A stretch of DNA of 64,000 nt from positions 38,515,369 to 38,579,368 of the forward strand of contig CAMTDV010000027.1 of assembly GCA_947069175.1 (NCBI GenBank), written 5' to 3'. This document shows positions 33,099 through 45,185 of this stretch, one piece after another (the stretch's first letter is position 1; every line of letters begins with the position of its first letter). A program made the position numbers and the translations under genes. Source of the stretch: Scalesia atractyloides. Taxonomy: Eukaryota; Streptophyta; Magnoliopsida; Asterales; Asteraceae. The notes under the pieces were generated by a model. That model was not told the DNA's origin, made no database searches, and worked only from the letters and a program-made list of their open reading frames with translations.

Positions 33099-35296
33099 GT
33101 GGACTTAATTAAATAGTAACAATTATTTTTTATGGTGAATTCCCAGTGGCCTTAATTGCAAAACCACACTCTATTATCATACAATTTTGCATCGACCTCT
33201 ATAACTTAAGTATCCTTGTTTAATGAGTTATAAATCTATGTTTAAATAATTTATTAGTAATTGAACATTTTTATATTATGTATAAATATTTAATGAACCA
33301 TGTTTTTTTATCATCATTTTTTTCTGTCTCATCTTTAGTTCACCGGTTTTGTGGCTCCCGTATAAAAACATTTTGTATTCTGCACTCGCAGTAGTCAACT
33401 CAAATCAAACCATAAGATATTTAGAGCAATTAACAGGTGCATATGTTATGAAAACTTGCTTCTCTTTGACGAGTTTATAAAATGTACTGGTACACACATT
33501 AACTTTGTTATGAAGCTTAAAATTTGTTCATCTATTAATCACGTATGGTTACCAGACTTATTTATCTCAATATTTTAATCAAGAATGGTCCTTCAACAAC
33601 TTCGTAGGAAGGAAGTATGTAGTTAAACATTGTAGATATCCTATATATTAATGAATATTTAGTGCATGGTTTATTGAAGTGCATGTACATACCATTTAAA
33701 GTGTATTATTATTATTATTATTATTATTTTCCTTTATGTAGGGGACCATGTCTCTACAACATGATTTAAATGTATAAAATAAATTATGGCTTCCGAGGTG
33801 TAAGAAAACAAGAACTCAAATTGCCATATTGAGATGGATTTGTCATTTTCATATATAACAATCTTACCCAAATCCATGCAATTATAAACATCCATCATCC
33901 TACTTACTTAGATTAATTATTTTGAAACCATGTAAGTACGTATTTATTGGGTGTTCATCCGATAACTCTTTTTGGCGTGTAGTTCAGTGACGGGCTCAAA
34001 AGTTAAAGGTTTTTTTTTACTAGGCTCCGCTTATTTGGTGTTTAGATTTTTCACAATCTTGCATTAGAATTTTGGGTCGATCGAAGCTTTGGTCTGGTTG
34101 GACAAAGGAGCACAAAAAATACAATTTCTAGTTTACATAGCTTAAATATATATATAATATTTTTAAAATCAACTGTTTTTAATCACTTTTCTAAGACACC
34201 TACTTTTAACATATAGTTATCAATAATGCATTATAAGTTCTTATAAATATTGTATATTTTCTTTTCTTAATTATTTTGCATTAGATTCCATAAAAAAACC
34301 ACTTTGTTAATAAACATGCACCTCAATATTTTTACATCAATTTATTTTTCACCAATAAACCAGTCTTCCCCTTTTACATCAAAATGCTCCTGGTCACAGA
34401 TGAAATGGATCATTTTTGTTAACAATTGAAATCGGTCAGTGGTCAAAGTATGTCAAAAGGGTTTATTAATACATTAGGGGTTATAACAACAAAATTATGG
34501 ATACACATGTGACTAAATATTCGCACCGGTCGTGGCTGCGATGTGTTTGTTTATTGTATTGTATGTTTGATTTTGTTTAAGAACCTTAGTTTTAATTTGA
34601 ATTTGAAAAAAAATACCAAAAAATAATGGGACATACAAGGCTCGAACCAATAACCGCTTTGTTGGTAAATAAGGGAATTTACTACTACGTTATTGTTACT
34701 CTTAATAGAATTCAAACTAATTATTCTTATAAGATCATTGAAAAACTTAAGGTATCGCGTATACTAAATTAAAAAATAATAATAGAATTCAAACTAATTA
34801 TTCTTATAAGTTATACTAAATTAAAAAATAATAATAGGGTTCCGGACCCCGACTGACGATATGGGCCTAGCCCCTCGTCTGAGCTTATTGTTTCTCACCG
34901 AAGAGTGGCCCATTATTCAAAGAACTTTTTATGAAAAGGTTAATAAAAACAATTGAATAAAAAAGAGAATGGAATCTAATAAAAAAAAACACAGTGATGA
35001 ATACATCCTTAATCACACGTACGCATATGGAAAGAAAGAAGAGACAAACACACTCCTCCTTTTAAAGAGAAAAAGAATAATAATTTAACATCATTGTTTT
35101 CTTTTAGGTAGATAATGACCGGATACTCATAATTCATTCTATATCTAATAATAAAATTTTATTATATTATCAGTCTTATATCAATTACTAATTACCTATT
35201 GGGTATTACATATACCAGTTTTTAACTCTTAGGAGACCATGTGTAGTAAGAGAGTAAAACAAAGACCCTATTCTTGAACGTTTTGTGTCATGTGAC
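33099..35296. other. intergenic, AT-rich, no gene seen
   Basis: No frame with a recognisable domain. It holds a (TTA)n run at 33705-33728, a tRNA-like minus-strand stretch at 34622-34690 (AAGGCTCGAACC), and a ~77-base tandem duplication of AATAGAATTCAAACTAATTA (34707 and 34783). Confidence 0.6.
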
Positions 35297-35573
35297 AGTC
35301 TAGCCAGCAAGAGGGTTTTATTAGACGTTTTTCTAGCGTAATGGAATAAGGCCCCAACCAATCATTACCTAATTATTTTTACTTTTTTAATTTAAAACTA
35401 ATGATATTTGATTTGGAACAATTTGATTGGCCAAAGAAACAAGGGACCAGCGTTTTTTAAAGCAAACCTAGTGGATTTTTTAAAAAAAAAAAAACGCTCA
35501 GAGCGGTGAGTAAGGGGTTTTTTGGGGCTTTTTTTGGGAAAAAACGTCAAAAAACCTCTACTACAGATGGTCT
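35297..35573. mobile_element. candidate MITE
   Basis: The ends are imperfect inverted repeats: left AGCAAGAGGGTTTTATTAGACG and right (reversed) AGTAGAGGTTTTTTGACGTTTT. Inside lie AT-rich and G/T-rich runs without coding frames. The target duplication is not clear. Confidence 0.4.
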
Positions 35574-36216
35574 GAATTAAAATTATCTATCGAGATTTTC
35601 CATCACCCAAAACTCAATTATGTATTAAAATTACCATTGAGATTCTCATCATTTGAAACTCAATCCTATGCTAATCTAAAACGGACTTGAAATCATATGT
35701 TTGACAATATTTCTAATAATTTTAAGTTTTAACAAGCCTTAAGATGCGATTAATTATATTTATATTATATAGTCTATTTTGATATGGAAAAATCCAGTTT
35801 GTGTAACTGAGCGGGTCCATGGGTGGACCTACACCTAGTGAGAGGGGTCAACTGTCACCCGTAAAAAAATTAGTAAACTCTTCGATGAAAATTCCGATCG
35901 TTCCTCCAGAAAATAAATCATAGGTCCGTCATAAAACGGGTCAACTTTTTTATTTGAACGCCTAACATGTACACCCTTTAATCCTACATATAAATCTATA
36001 CGTACATTTACTTTAAGAATCCTGAACCACAATACTGTTAGGCTTTAAACTCTTTTGATGAAATTTGATCTAATACCATACCATTTGCAACCTAACAAAA
36101 GATTCAAAAATAGTCTCACACATACCTGATTATTTTGCTTTTACCTATTCATAATTTCAGGTATCAAATTACCCATTCATTATTTCTGTTGAATAATGAA
36201 TATCAATTGTATCAAA
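35574..36216. other. upstream region of the receptor kinase copy
   Basis: AT-rich. A segment at 35820-36010 looks like a decayed dispersed repeat; the 65-codon frame there has no recognised domain. No clear TATA box is assigned for the downstream gene. Confidence 0.45.
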
Positions 36217-36248
<32 letters not shown>

Positions 36249-36249
36249 C
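36217..36249 (+). repeat. (CT)n microsatellite in the 5' region of the kinase copy
   Basis: About 16 CT units, 143 bases before the start codon. CT runs are common in plant 5' untranslated regions, so it may have been transcribed with the gene. Confidence 0.9.
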
Positions 36250-36391
36250 TCAACCTAATCTCACTTCCACTTTCTCTCTCTACATTTCCATAACTGGAAT
36301 CATGAAAACTGCTAATCACTCCTTCATAATCCCCCAAAAAATCTAACAAAATAACTACATAAACTTGCATCTCAACACCATCATCATCATC

Positions 36392-39300
36392 ATGAGCTCC
36401 AACAATCATCTTATCTTTCTTACTCTTACTCTGCTTCAATCTCTACTCTTCATTCACACCGATGCAACGGATTCTCAACAGCTTCTACTCTTCAAATCTT
36501 CACTGCAAAACCCTAGCCTGTTACCGAACTGGTTAGCCGGAAACAACGCCTGCAATTTCACCGGTGTCACCTGCACAGACTCATAACGGTTTCTGCTATA
36601 AATCTCACCGGTATTGACCTAAGCTGTGATTTCAGATCTATTTCTTTAACTTTGTTAACTCTTTCTACACTTGAATCGTTTGCTGCTGGAAACTCTAATA
36701 TTACTGGTAATGTTGTTGTGAGTAACCAGTGTAGTAAGTTTCTTAGCTCTTTAGATCTTAGTGGCAACCGGATCTCCGGTTCTGTTAAGGATTTGAGATC
36801 ATTATCTAGTTGTGTGAACCTGAAAACCCTAATTTTGTCAAGAAATTTGTTAGAGGCGAGTGAATTAGCATTAGCGTTAGCAAAACCGTTAGGGCTTGCA
36901 CTAGCGGTTGTTGATTTGTCGTTTAATCGGATCTCCGGGCCGGAGTTTGTGCCGTGGATGTTATCAGACGGTTGTGGTGAGCTCGTGCAGTTTAATGTGT
37001 CCGGTAACAATATCTCCGGTACGGTTCCGGCGGGATTGAAGTCGTGTGCGTTACTTGAAATGGTTGATTTCTCCCGGAATAATTTCTCCGGTGAGTTACC
37101 GATGGATGTGTTTTTGAATTTGAGTAGTTTGAAGACCTTGAACCTAGGGTTTAATAATTTTGTTGGTGAGTTGCCGGATTCGTTGTCGGAGATGATGAAT
37201 TTGGAGACGTTTGATGTGAGTTCGAACAGGATTTCCAGTTGAATTCCTGCTGGAATTTGTCAAGGTAGTGGTACAAGTAAGTTACAGGTGTTGTACCTTC
37301 AGAACACTCGGCTTACTGGTTCTATTCCCGCAACTGTTAGCAATTGTTCTCAACTGGTTTCGCTTGATCTGAGTTTTAATTCACTCACCGCCTGAAAGTT
37401 TTCGGTACTTGTCTAAGCTTCAAGATTTGATTATATGGATGAATTTGTTAACCGGTGAAATACCGGAAGAGCTTATGTATGTTGAGACTCTTGAGAATTT
37501 GATTCTTGATTTCAATTATTTAACCGGTTCGATTCCAGCTAGCTTATGCAACTGCACCAATTTGAACTGGATTTCGCTTTCGAACAATAAATTGGGCAGA
37601 GAAATTCCGGCAGCCCTTGGTGATTTATCGAATCTTGCAATTCTTAAACTTGGGAATAATTCATTTTCCGGCCGGATTCCACCGGAGCTCGGGGATTGTA
37701 AGAGCTTGGTTTGGTTGGATTTGAATACCAATCAGTTAAGTGGGACGATTCCACCGGATCTGTTTAAGCAATCTGGATACATTGCGGCTGCGTATCTCAC
37801 CGGGAAACCGTATCTGTACATCAAGAATGATGGGAGTAAGCAGTGTCACGGGGCTGGAAATCTGCTGGAATTCGGAGGGATCCGGCGGGTGGAGTTAGAC
37901 CGAATTTCATCGAGACACCCGTGTAATTTCACCAGGGTGTATTTAGGGGTCACTCAACCGAATTTCAATCATAATGGGTCGATGATCTTTCTTGATCTTT
38001 CGTACAATAAACTGGAGGGTGGAATTCCGAAGGAACTTGGGTCGATGTACTATCTCAACATATTGAATTTGGGTCATAATGATCTCACCGGACCGATACC
38101 CGACGAACTAAGTGGGTTAAAAAACGCAGCGATTCTTGATTTATCACATAACAGACTCAACGGGTCGATCCCAACTTCGTTATCTGGTCTTTCTCTTGGA
38201 GACGCGGATCTGTCTTACAATAATCTGTCCGGTTTTATCCAGAATCCCCCGTTTGACACGTTTCCGCCTGACAGGTTTATGCATAATCCTGGGCTGTGTG
38301 GGTATCCTCTTGCTAAATGCGTGTCGGGTCTTAATGAAAAATCGAACAGTCACCATAAATCCAACAAACGAGAAGCGTCCCTTGCTGGAAGTGTAGCGAT
38401 GGGATTGTTATTCTCACTGTTTTGTATTGTTGGAGTGGTTATAATCTTGGTAGAGTTGAGGAAAAAGAGGAGGAAGAAGGCGGCTGCCGCCCTCGAAGAG
38501 TACACCGACCGTGGCGGCAATTCGTATTCCCGTGGCGGCCGTGGTATTACTAGCACGGCTTGGAAACTAACCAGCCCTCATGAAGCATTAAGTATAAGCT
38601 TAGCCGCTTTCAATAAGCCGTTAAGAAAACTCACGTTTGCTGATCTCCTCGAAGCCACAAATGGGTTCGACAACAACAGTCTGATCGGGTCGGGTGGATT
38701 CGGCGACGTGTACCGCGCCCAGTTAAAAGATAACACCGTTGTCGCGATCAAGAAACTAATACACGTTAGCGGGCAAGGCGATCGTGAGTTCACTGCAGAA
38801 ATGGAAACCATCGGTAACGTAAAACACCGAAACCTCGTCTCGTTGCTCGGATACTGCAAGGTTGGAGACGAACGGCTACTCGTTTATGAGTACATGAAGT
38901 ACGGAAGCTTAGAAGACGTTTTACACGACCGGAAGAACACTGGGATTAAATTAAACTGGGCTGCGCGAAGAAAGATCGCGATCGGGTCAGCCCGTGGGAT
39001 AGCGTTTCTTCACCACAACTGCAATCCACATATCATTCACCGCGATATGAAATCGAGCAATGTGTTACTAGATGAAAATCTTGAAGCTCGGGTGTCGGAT
39101 TTCGATATGGCGAGACATATGAGCGCAATGGACGCTCATCTAAGCGTTAGTACGTTAGCCGGAACACCAGGGTACGTTCCCCCTGAGTACTACCAGAGTT
39201 TCAGATGCACCACTAAAGGCGATGTTTACAGCTATGGTGTTGTGTTGCTGGAGCTATTGACCGGAAAACAACCCACCGATTCACTGGATTTCGGTGACAA

Positions 39301-39610
39301 TAATCTTGTTGGGTGGGTGAGACAGCATCCTACAACGCGTATAACTGATGTGTTTGATCGGGAGTTATTGAAGGAAGATCCGATGTTAGCGGAAGAGCTT
39401 GTACAACATCTAAGAATGACGTTTATGTGTCTCGATGACCGGCCAAGGAAGCGGCCGACGATTGTTCGAGTGATGGCGATGTTTAAAGAGATTCAAGCTA
39501 GGTCAGGGGTGGGCTCGGCGTCCACAATAGCCTCTGGTGAGGCGCGTTTTAGCACGGTTGAGGAGGTGGAGATGACCATACAAGAAGACAGTGAAGAAAG
39601 CAGACACTGA
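36392..39610 (+). pseudogene. BRI1-like brassinosteroid receptor kinase, decayed copy
   Basis: Intronless, as BRI1 is. ATG at 36392 opens a signal peptide (LIFLTLTLLQSLLFIHTDA) and LRR cap (NWLAGNNACNFTGVTC). Lesions: a one-base loss near 36583, TGA at 37240-37242 in a serine position, and a loss of bases near 37390. The LRR domain lacks roughly 130 residues (about five repeats) compared with Arabidopsis BRI1, between LSDGCGEL and SRNNFSGELPMD. From 37409 a 733-codon frame is open: LRRs, the island domain (YIKNDGSKQCHGAGNLLEF), NPGLCGYPL, a membrane helix (GSVAMGLLFSLFCIVGVVII) and kinase. The kinase has GSGGFGDVY, AIKKL and IHRDMKSSN, but the Mg-binding DFG is DFD (39098-39106). It most likely is a nonfunctional duplicate; sequencing errors could explain frameshifts but not DFD. 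Confidence 0.92.
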
Positions 39611-40177
39611 TGTAGGGGAGTTTTTTTCAAGTGTATGGGTTGCTGGATTTTGTATGTATTATTAGTAGTCTTGTAAAAACAATGGTGAAAAATTTTCATG
39701 TATATATTTTACATACTAGCTTTTGAGAGTTGTGCTTGCTTTGTTTGGCTAGTGCTTTTACAAGTTTGTATTACCTTCTTTTTTCGAGTGTTGTTTCAAG
39801 GTTCTTCGAACCGAATAAGAGCCTTGGGCATCTGTTACCGATGGTTGGACGCTGAACAATGATGATTGATGAGGGACCTACTACGATCTCAAAGCACCAT
39901 TGCAATGAGTAATATTAGTAGATCTTACTTGTATGAGTGGTAATTTGTACATAAGAAAGATGTAAAAGCATAAAGAGCAAGTCCAAAAAAATGGCACAAT
40001 AACATAGGGAAGCATGAGATGTAAGAAAATCACCATGAAATACATCACCAATAAAGTAAAAAACTAACCGAGACAAAGCTAAATATAGTTGCATGTTCAA
40101 TGAGTGTGTATTTTGATCCTACAGAAGATTCAAGTAAAACACATAAACAAACGCCAACTAAAAGACTTACTCTCTGA
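39611..40177. other. 3' flank of the kinase copy
   Basis: AT-rich with possible polyadenylation context around 39690-39715. The short frames at 39915-40239 show no domain. No terminator can be stated. Confidence 0.45.
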
Positions 40178-40420
40178 GGCCATGTGTAATGGGCATTGTA
40201 AGGGCGTGAAATGGTTTGATAATGTCCCACACTACACACTATTCCTCATGGGCATTATAAGGGCATGAAGAGGGAGAGATATTTCTAGAACAATGCCCAC
40301 TGAGAAGAAAAAGCATGCAAAGTAATGAATGAAAGGGGCATTAAGGAGCTTTAACGCGCGTTATGATGCTAATATGACGAAAAATGTCTCTTGAAGGGCA
40401 TTAAAAATTACGAATGGTCT
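40178..40420. mobile_element. candidate MITE with imperfect inverted ends
   Basis: Left end GGCCATGTGTAATGGGCATT; right end reversed GACCATTCGTAATTTTTAAT followed by GCCC. Inside, GGGCATT occurs in both orientations. The length (~243) and design recall PIF/Harbinger-type MITEs but the target duplication is unclear. Confidence 0.45.
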
Positions 40421-40599
40421 AGCCAGGTAAAGGAAAATTATTCAAGTATGAGACCACAAACATGTAAAACTTCCACGGGTTTGAAATAGGTATGAATGAT
40501 ACTAGCTGATGTTTGTTTAATTATCTGGGAACTAATCGCATCCCATTTATTTACTACATAGAAAAAAGGAATATATACCAACATAAAATATCTTTAAAA

Positions 40600-40652
40600 A
40601 TGAAGTAATAGTACGTTGAAGACTTGAAGTAATAGTACGTTGAAGACTTGAA
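40600..40652 (+). repeat. short tandem duplication (27 bp x2)
   Basis: GAAGTAATAGTACGTTGAAG followed by ACTTGAA occurs twice without change. Confidence 0.85.
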
Positions 40653-40668
40653 ATTATACTAAATAATT

Positions 40669-41245
40669 TAGGGGTGTGTTTGGTTCGGTTTTTGATTTTG
40701 AAAACCGTTAGGTTTTGGTTTTTCGGTTTTAGCAACGGTTTAGTTCAGTTTTTCGATTTTGCAATAAAATTGCATAAGATTTAAAAGATTAAAAGTATAA
40801 TTGAGATTTAAGAATCTAATAAATGTTTACGCTTAAGTTTTAGTTTTTTTAATTAATGATGTTTATATAAACCTAATATTCTAGTCTATTTTTATGTTTC
40901 TCTAAAGTTTTTATTAACACATTTTCTTTTTATAATACTTTGAAAATCATTTAATTTTTATGTTAAGTTTTGTTATTTCTTTTAGGCAATGGATAAACCA
41001 TTTCAAATATAAATAAACTTGTCAATTTCTTGTTATAATTACTTAACATTCAAGAATAATTTTAATAAACTTTAACTCAGTAGATTGGGTTATTTGGTTC
41101 GTTTTTCAGTTTACATAAAATGCAAAACCGAAACTGAACCAAAATTTTGGTTCGTTTTTTTTTTTCGATTTTTTGTGCATTTTGATATTTTTCAATTCGC
41201 TTAAAATTGTTTCAATTGGTGCTTTCGATTTTCTGCTCATCCCTA
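40669..41245. mobile_element. candidate nonautonomous hAT element
   Basis: Left end TAGGGGTGTGTTTGG and right end reversed TAGGGATGAGCAGAA fit the TAGGGRTG type of hAT termini. Flanking 8-mers AATAATTT and AATAAATA agree in six of eight positions, acceptable for an old target duplication. Subterminal TTTTGGTTCGGTTTT-like motifs occur on both sides. No transposase frame. Confidence 0.55.
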
Positions 41246-42695
41246 ATAAATATAAAATTGTTAGAAGGGTAGTTTCAGACCCGGTTTCGGATAGTAAGAA
41301 CCACATAAGATCATAAAAGAGGAATACATAATACATGGAGAACTCACAAACCAGGCGCTTATTGCCTAACAGATGGCCAATAGAGACCGGGTGTGCAACG
41401 CAATTGTATAAGCTGGTATGAGACTTATTGAGACCAAATATAAAACATGCTTTATATTTTCCAAGCTATACTATCCATCTTTTTTTACGCAATGTTGTAA
41501 AACAAGATCTCAGAGACCGAGTATTTGCCAAGTAATCGCTACAATGCAGGTTGTAGAGACAATTTTCTTCAACTCCGACTAATTACTCGGAATCGATCAA
41601 ACATGATAAATCTTAGCCAGAATCGAATCTAGTTTGTTAACACGACAAAGTTTGACTTCAAAAAATAACAAAATATTATTCGTATGTCTATTATATCAAA
41701 AAATAACATATTTTATTCATATTGATTAGACTTGGTAATAAAAACTCATTTTGGTTATTTTGGGTCATCTTAGAAATGAAACAAGTCACAATAGGTCTAG
41801 GAAATAAGCAAGGATGAATCAAGATGGGTTTTAATTTTTTTTATTATTTTTTTAATATATTTTTTTTAATTTTAAATTTTTATAATTTTTTAATTTCTGA
41901 TTTTTTTGATTTTTTAAAAATTTTTGTTTTTCTTTTAATTTTATTACTTTTTTTATTATTAGCCTATTATGATCGAAATACATCTTAGCCCAAACCCATC
42001 GTAACCTTTTTCTAATAAACCCATCCTAACTCATCCATACCTATCCTAACCTATACACATCCTAACCCATGATCCAAACCTGCCCAACCCACCCCTAATA
42101 TTGATATTCACGTATTGTTATAAATGATTAAACTTTTGATATTTGATACATATATATTTTCCAAAAAACTAGTTTCTTTGTAATTTAATATGTACGAATA
42201 CTCACAATTCCTCAGTCAACTGAGTGACTAATCCATTTAAGCTGATAGTTTAGATCAATTACACTGGCTATCTTTAATTAGTTTATATTAAAAAATTTAG
42301 ACTTCTCTAATGGATGATGAGTGAATCTTACTTCAAAAGTCAACAACGATAACTTTGTGGCTGCCAAGATCAGAAAGCAAATGATAATGACTGACATGCC
42401 ATGACATCGTTTATACTCTTCACGGTTCATACTGCTATCTAAATTGTTTGCAATTTTTATTTGGGATATCGGATTTAAACAACCATTGAATGAACAAATT
42501 TGTTCGACTATTTTATTATGTCAAATTTACAATAATCTTAATCATGTATTTATACTAAACTTATTCTAATACTAACCAAACTCAAACTCTATTTAATTAA
42601 AAAAATAACCAACAAAGTAAACCTATCTAATTCAAACTAACAATTATCTTTAATTAAAATATTTTTAACTCGCCAAGAACTATCTACAACCTGCT
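41246..42695. other. intergenic, with low-complexity T/A tract
   Basis: 41480-41600 is a dispersed repeat (GTTGTAAAACAAGATCTC, GACCGAGTATTTGCCAAGTA) that recurs inverted at 45005-45185. 41826-41960 is a T/A-rich tract. 41965-42090 repeats CATCCTAACC-like motifs. No gene is seen. Confidence 0.55.
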
Positions 42696-42704
42696 TAATA
42701 ATTA

Positions 42705-43848
42705 GAGTTAAATGCTTGGTTGGTCCCTGTGGTTTGCAAATATTGCAGACTTTGTCCCAGTGGTTCACTAGTTACACGTTTGGTCCTTATAGTTGTAATT
42801 TTTGTACTCGGATGGTCCTTACCACTAACCTATGTTTAAGTTTTTCAGTTAAATACATGCAAAATTACTAACTTACCCCTAAACAAATAAAAAGAAAAAA
42901 GAAAAAGAAATGAACCTGCCCCTTTATCTTCTTCATCCTCTCCCTCTCTCTCTCTAAAACCCACCACCCACCTCCACCGTCAGCCCATCACCATCACCGC
43001 CGCCACCTTCAACCACCACCACCTCCTCCACCGCCTCCTTCAACCCATCACCACCACCTCCACCGTCAATCTTGTATGGGGTCTCTTATGCAGTCACCTT
43101 CCCTAAAACTTGTATAGGGACTCTTATGCAGTCACCTTCTCTAACAAATTTAAATCTTTTTCTTGCCTTTTCCTACCAAAATAAATAACTTTTAGCATAA
43201 TGCAATTGCAAATCATGTTTAACATATCATATAATAAAAAAAAACATGACTTACTGTTCTTGCAGCTTAACCATTGATCTAGGCCTCTTATAACCATCCT
43301 CATCATCATTCGACTTCTTCCCTTGATTTCTCGATTCTGGTTTCCAGTTCGCTTTAATAAGCGATTGACCCAATAACTCAGCAATATCAGTCGCCATGGC
43401 CTCCGCTTTCTTCACATACGGAAAAGTTTCCTCCTTCAACCCATCACCTTTGGATCCCGAATGTTAAATATATTGTCTTTTATATAAGATTGACGGTGGA
43501 GGTGGTGGTGATGGGTTGAAGGAGGCGGTGGAGGAGGTGATGGTGGGTTGAAGGTGGCGGTTGTGGTGGGCTGACGGTGGAGATGGGTGGTGGGTTTTAG
43601 AGAGAGAGAGAGAGGAGAGGATGAAGAAGATAAAGGGGCAGGTTCAGTTCTTTTTCTTTTTTTTTATTTGTTTAGGGGTAAGTTAGTAATTTTGCATGTA
43701 TTTAACTGAAAAACTTAACATAGGTTAGTGGTAAGGACCACCCGAGTGCAAAAATTACAACTATTAGGACCAAGCGTGTAATTAGTGAACCACTGGGACC
43801 AAGTCTGCAATATTTGCAAACCACATGGACCAACCAAGCATTTAACTC
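42705..43848. mobile_element. Mutator-like (Pack-MULE type) element with long inverted repeats
   Basis: Flanked on both sides by the 9-base duplication TAATAATTA (42696-42704 and 43849-43857), the size typical of Mutator-like elements. Inverted arms are ~365 bases each (42705-43073 and 43487-43848), starting GAGTTAAATGCTTGGTTGGT. The arms contain (CT)n/(AG)n and CCACC/GGTGG-rich parts. The 413-base centre has a 37-base direct repeat (43071-43145) and what looks like a captured exon with splice site. No transposase is encoded, so it must have moved by another element's enzyme. Confidence 0.9.
43256..43448 (-). pseudogene. captured gene fragment (one exon and splice donor)
   Basis: On the - strand an open frame from ~43439 reads MKEETFPYVKKAEAMATDIA and further ELLGQSLIKANWKPESRNQ, then a Lys/Asp/Glu-rich part, up to LQEQ. 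It is directly followed by GTAAGT (43255-43250) and a T-rich intron-like stretch. I do not recognise the protein. The exon's 5' part shares GGTGATGGGTTGAAGGAGG with the element's arms, suggesting how it was joined. Confidence 0.55.
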
Positions 43849-43857
43849 TAATAATTA

Positions 43858-45004
43858 TCTCCTGAATTAACGTCTTCTAAAACACCCGATTACATAAAAA
43901 CATGGTTGCTGATTTTCCAACATTTTCACTAGTAAGATCATTTGGTGATTAACGAGTAGCATGATGCCTTTGATTCTGTTAATGTAATTGCTAATATAGT
44001 AACTTTTTGTTTTAAAATGTAATTGCTAATATGGTAAAATGTTGATGGAGTTTAGCGACTCGTTAACTTATTGTGGTGAGACTTTTCAGTCAGATGCTAA
44101 AGTGGGCCTAGGTAATTAACTTTTATTATCCTTCCTAATCTGATTTAAGCATATGAAATAATATGATACATTAGTTTTTTTTACAAAATAATAAATATAA
44201 AAGTTGGTTTTAGTGTTTCGGTTAGACTATGTGTAATGTGTACACATATAACTATAATCAAGTAATCGATTTCTCAATTAGTTTCGTTTTTTAAAATGTA
44301 TGGCTTTAACACTCACCCTTATTACAAATGACTAACTTGTTGAAAGCAACATGTTAGTGGTAAGGTTAGCATACATTCCATCATTCTCAGACTCTATAAA
44401 CAACCTTGTCATGATTGAGATATATCAGGCATGATTGTTTTGTTGCTGTTGCTTTTGGTTAAGTTGCTGCTGCTTGTTTATATTGAACGGCTAACGAATC
44501 CTTCAAATAGGCTACTGGCGAAATTCACCACACCAGATACACTCGCCTCCGAACCCGGGAATACCCTCACCTAGGGTCTAAGCCTGTGAACACTCGCCCG
44601 AAGGCACGACAATGCGGTGAGGTAAAACCCGCTATGTTCAAGGATCGAACTAGCGATCTCTGCCTACTCGCCTAGTCTCCTATCATCACCAGCGCCACAA
44701 AAAATAATGGGGATAGCAGGAATCAAACTTGGGTCCCTTAGAATACTGTCTCCCATAGCACTTCACCACCACGTCATTGCTAAGTTGCTGCTGCTTTTGG
44801 TTTACATTTATTGTTGTTAAATTGAGACTTGTTGCTGCTGCTTTTGGTTTATATTTATTGTTGTTAAGGTTGAGACTTTGATGTTTATATTTATCGTAGT
44901 GTAATTCATATGTAATAAACACTACTTAAATGTGAATTTATTCTGAGTTCCTATCCACATGCAGACATAAAAAAAGTTAGTTAAACTTATAGTATAAATC
45001 ATGG
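43858..45004. other. intergenic with tRNA-like and tandem-repeat stretches
   Basis: 44640-44690 and 44710-44780 contain GGATCGAACTAGCGATCTC and GCAGGAATCAAACTTGGGTC, each a reversed B-box/T-arm look-alike as in tRNA-derived SINEs. 44777-44880 is a ~55-base unit (TTGCTGCTGCTTTTGGTTTA) repeated twice. The frame at 44686-44922 is made of this repeat. No gene. Confidence 0.5.
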
Positions 45005-45185
45005 TTACAAAAGTCGTTATGTGCTTCCTAGTCGGAGTTGAGAGTATTTGGGAAGTACTCGGTTTAGGCAGAGAGTACTCAGAAAGTACTCGGCGTAGGC
45101 GAAGAGCACTCGTGCCTCGATAGCATACCTTGTAACGGTTACTCGGAGAGTACTTGGCCATCGAGACCTTGTTTTACAACATTGG
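45005..45185 (-). repeat. dispersed repeat rich in GAGTACT, inverted to 41480-41600
   Basis: On the - strand CAATGTTGTAAAACAAGGTC followed by CCAAGTACTCTCCGAGTAACCG corresponds to the + strand sequence at ~41491-41540. AGTACTC occurs several times. It has no coding features, and the frame at 44922-45161 comes from it. Confidence 0.6.

Noticed and set aside
30081..33103. A clean solo LTR with target duplication at 30086-33098
   Set aside because: Flanks TTCCA and GTGGA do not match, so the element end or the locus is rearranged.
36567..37010. 147-codon minus-strand frame in the receptor kinase copy
   Set aside because: It is the antisense shadow of the LRR coding sequence.
43124..43384. 86-codon minus frame as the exon of the captured gene
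   Set aside because: It reads through the GTAAGT donor into the intron-like stretch; the other frame (43251-43439) ends at the donor and looks more protein-like.
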